Positions 51,904-52,405 of a stretch of 52,405 nt of DNA are shown in pieces. This stretch comes from Lysinibacillus halotolerans (lineage in GTDB: Bacteria; Bacillota; Bacilli; Bacillales_A; Planococcaceae): the NCBI RefSeq assembly GCF_003711845.1, contig NZ_RHLQ01000024.1:1-52405 (forward strand). Reading direction: 5' to 3'. How positions within the stretch are numbered: position 1 is the first letter of the stretch; every line of letters begins with the position of its first letter. A program made the translations under genes and the position numbers. Below the pieces are notes generated by a model. The model was given only the letters and a program-made list of their open reading frames with translations, had not been told where the DNA came from and searched no databases.

Positions 51904-51951
51904 GCCTAGCAACGTCCTACTCTCACAGGGGGTACCCCTCAACTACCATCG
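51904..51951 (-). pseudogene. 5S rRNA 3' fragment, unit 2
   Basis: Same 48-base 5S-like 3' part as in unit 1 with one base change in the G/C-rich hairpin loop. The 5' half of 5S is again missing. Confidence 0.8.
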
Positions 51952-52150
51952 ACGCTTTCTGCGAAGCGCGATGACACGTCGGAAAACTGCGTCATCTGCG
52001 TCAGTCCGATGCTCATGTACCAAGTACACTGCGCTTCGGTCCTCCTTGATTCCTTGTTTTCCTCGGTCCTCCCACTTCTCGAGGTTTTCCTTCTGTATTT
52101 TTGATTGTCCTTAAACGCGCCGATTAAAGCCTTCGGCTTTTTGTACGTTG

Positions 52151-52173
52151 GGGGCTTTTTAGGTATAAAAAGA
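52151..52173 (-). repeat. 5S-tail repeat, truncated third unit
   Basis: The first 23 bases match the beginning of units 1 and 2 (GGGGCTTTTTAGGTATAAAA then AGA). The match stops at the base of the terminator stem, where the IS1182-type end begins. The rest of the unit, or a true 5S gene, may lie beyond the insertion outside the window. Confidence 0.8.
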
Positions 52174-52203
52174 GGCTGGGACATAACTAGCTTCAAATAG
52201 TGA

Positions 52204-52239
52204 GAAAGGTGAATTTGAGGAAACTCAAATTCACCTTTC
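52204..52239. repeat. Strong hairpin near the IS end
   Basis: GAAAGGTGAATTTGAG pairs perfectly with CTCAAATTCACCTTTC across a GAAA loop, 31 bases downstream of the transposase stop. It may stop transcription at the IS edge, though a good T run is present only on the plus-strand side. Confidence 0.75.
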
Positions 52240-52270
52240 GCTATTTTTGTGTGTAAATTCTTTTTTTTCT

Positions 52271-52405
52271 TTAGTTAATGGCCGTGAATTTTCTTAAATT
52301 CACAGCCATTAATGCGAGGCCCATTTCGTTTTCTACCTTCGATTTTCCTCGTACAGAAAATCGAGTGAAACGCAAATTAGCCTTCAAGAATCCAAAAACT
52401 GGTTC
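52271..52405 (-). CDS. IS1182-family transposase, C-terminal part
   Basis: The last 44 codons of a transposase; the rest lies outside the window. The segment EPVFGFLKANLRFTRFSVRG, then KSKVENEMGLALMAVNLRKF, is the conserved C-terminal motif of IS1182 (DDE) transposases, including the catalytic-region Glu of EPVFG. The frame ends in TAA at 52271-52273 after KFTAIN. Nothing suggests it is broken, but only the end can be judged. Confidence 0.9.
   Translation of the reverse strand, partial: EPVFGFLKANLRFTRFSVRGKSKVENEMGLALMAVNLRKFTAIN

Larger units (their letters stand above)
51854..52150 (-). repeat. 5S-tail tandem repeat, unit 2
   Basis: Second copy, same layout and orientation as unit 1, joined head to tail without spacer. 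It differs at five single bases: 5S loop, two near the GAAGCG stem, one in GAGATTTT/GAGGTTTT, one in TTCTT/TCCTT. The A run before its terminator is one base longer. The closeness of the copies points to recent duplication or ongoing gene conversion. Confidence 0.85.
52171..52405 (-). mobile_element. IS1182-family insertion sequence, right-cut end
   Basis: The element starts with AGAGGCTGGGACATAACT, the same end sequence as the small element at 2871. A 16-bp perfect hairpin (52204-52219 with 52224-52239) follows, then the C-terminus of a transposase read on the minus strand. The element continues beyond the window edge. The family call rests on the transposase C-terminus and the terminal sequence. 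Confidence 0.85.

Noticed and set aside
51642-52196. Two homologous reading frames of 79 and 85 codons inside the tandem repeat
   Set aside because: They run through the 5S-like tail region and the structured part, start in the terminator or spacer, have no ribosome site, and differ only as the repeats differ. They look like chance frames in a non-coding repeat.

Overview
The window looks like a piece of the origin-proximal chromosome of a low-GC, endospore-forming member of the Bacillales. Gene content and family-level details (SpoIIE, SpoVT, SpoVG, YabP/YabQ, Fin, SspF, Veg, RqcP) and an IS1182-type transposase end fit the Lysinibacillus/Solibacillus/Ureibacillus branch best, but the genus is my inference from general knowledge, not a search. 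Almost every gene lies on the minus strand and follows, in reverse, the Bacillus subtilis order yaaO-tmk-...-dusB-lysS. The replication origin is therefore expected to the right and transcription runs leftward, away from it.

Right end (about 51.4-52.4 kb): a gene-free tract holding two near-identical tandem units of about 297 bp. Each ends in the 3' part of a 5S rRNA plus a terminator. A third unit is cut off at its terminator by the end of an IS1182-family insertion sequence whose transposase C-terminus runs off the window. 51.4-43.7 kb: yaaO, tmk, darA, yaaR, holB, ricT, yabA, trmN6, yazA, rsmI (nucleotide supply, DNA polymerase delta', c-di-AMP sensing, replication control, RNA modification). 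Then abrB, the transition-state regulator, on the plus strand with two promoters and paired Spo0A boxes, divergent from metS. 43.3-36.6 kb: metS, tatD, an RpfB/YabE-like cell-wall protein, rnmV, rsmA, veg (two near-consensus promoters), sspF. 36.4-29.4 kb: ispE, purR, ridA, spoVG (clear sigma-H promoter), glmU, prs, ctc, pth, fin. 29.2-19.4 kb: mfd, spoVT (sigma-G-type promoter), yabM, mazG, rqcP, yabP, yabQ, divIC, yabR.

19.3-12.1 kb: a small unknown membrane protein divergent from spoIIE, then spoIIE, tilS, hpt and ftsH. 12.0-7.1 kb: a chemoreceptor gene on the plus strand, absent from the B. subtilis order, then coaX, hslO and a PrsA-like foldase. 7.0-3.0 kb: cysK, the folate genes folP-folB-folK and dusB. 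2.9-0 kb: a plus-strand DinB-family gene, a 156-bp element bounded by the same terminal sequence as the right-end IS, and lysS. After lysS come two strong leftward promoters and a leader that look like the start of an rRNA operon (the rrnW position of B. subtilis); its 16S gene would begin just beyond the left edge.

The core is conserved housekeeping and sporulation DNA. I found no phage, CRISPR array, toxin-antitoxin, defence or secondary-metabolite system and no tRNA gene. The least explained sequence is the tandem 5S-tail repeat and its relation to the IS1182-type element. Start codons were reassigned in about a dozen genes where the longest reading frame overlapped or lacked a plausible Shine-Dalgarno sequence; the reasoning is in each entry.
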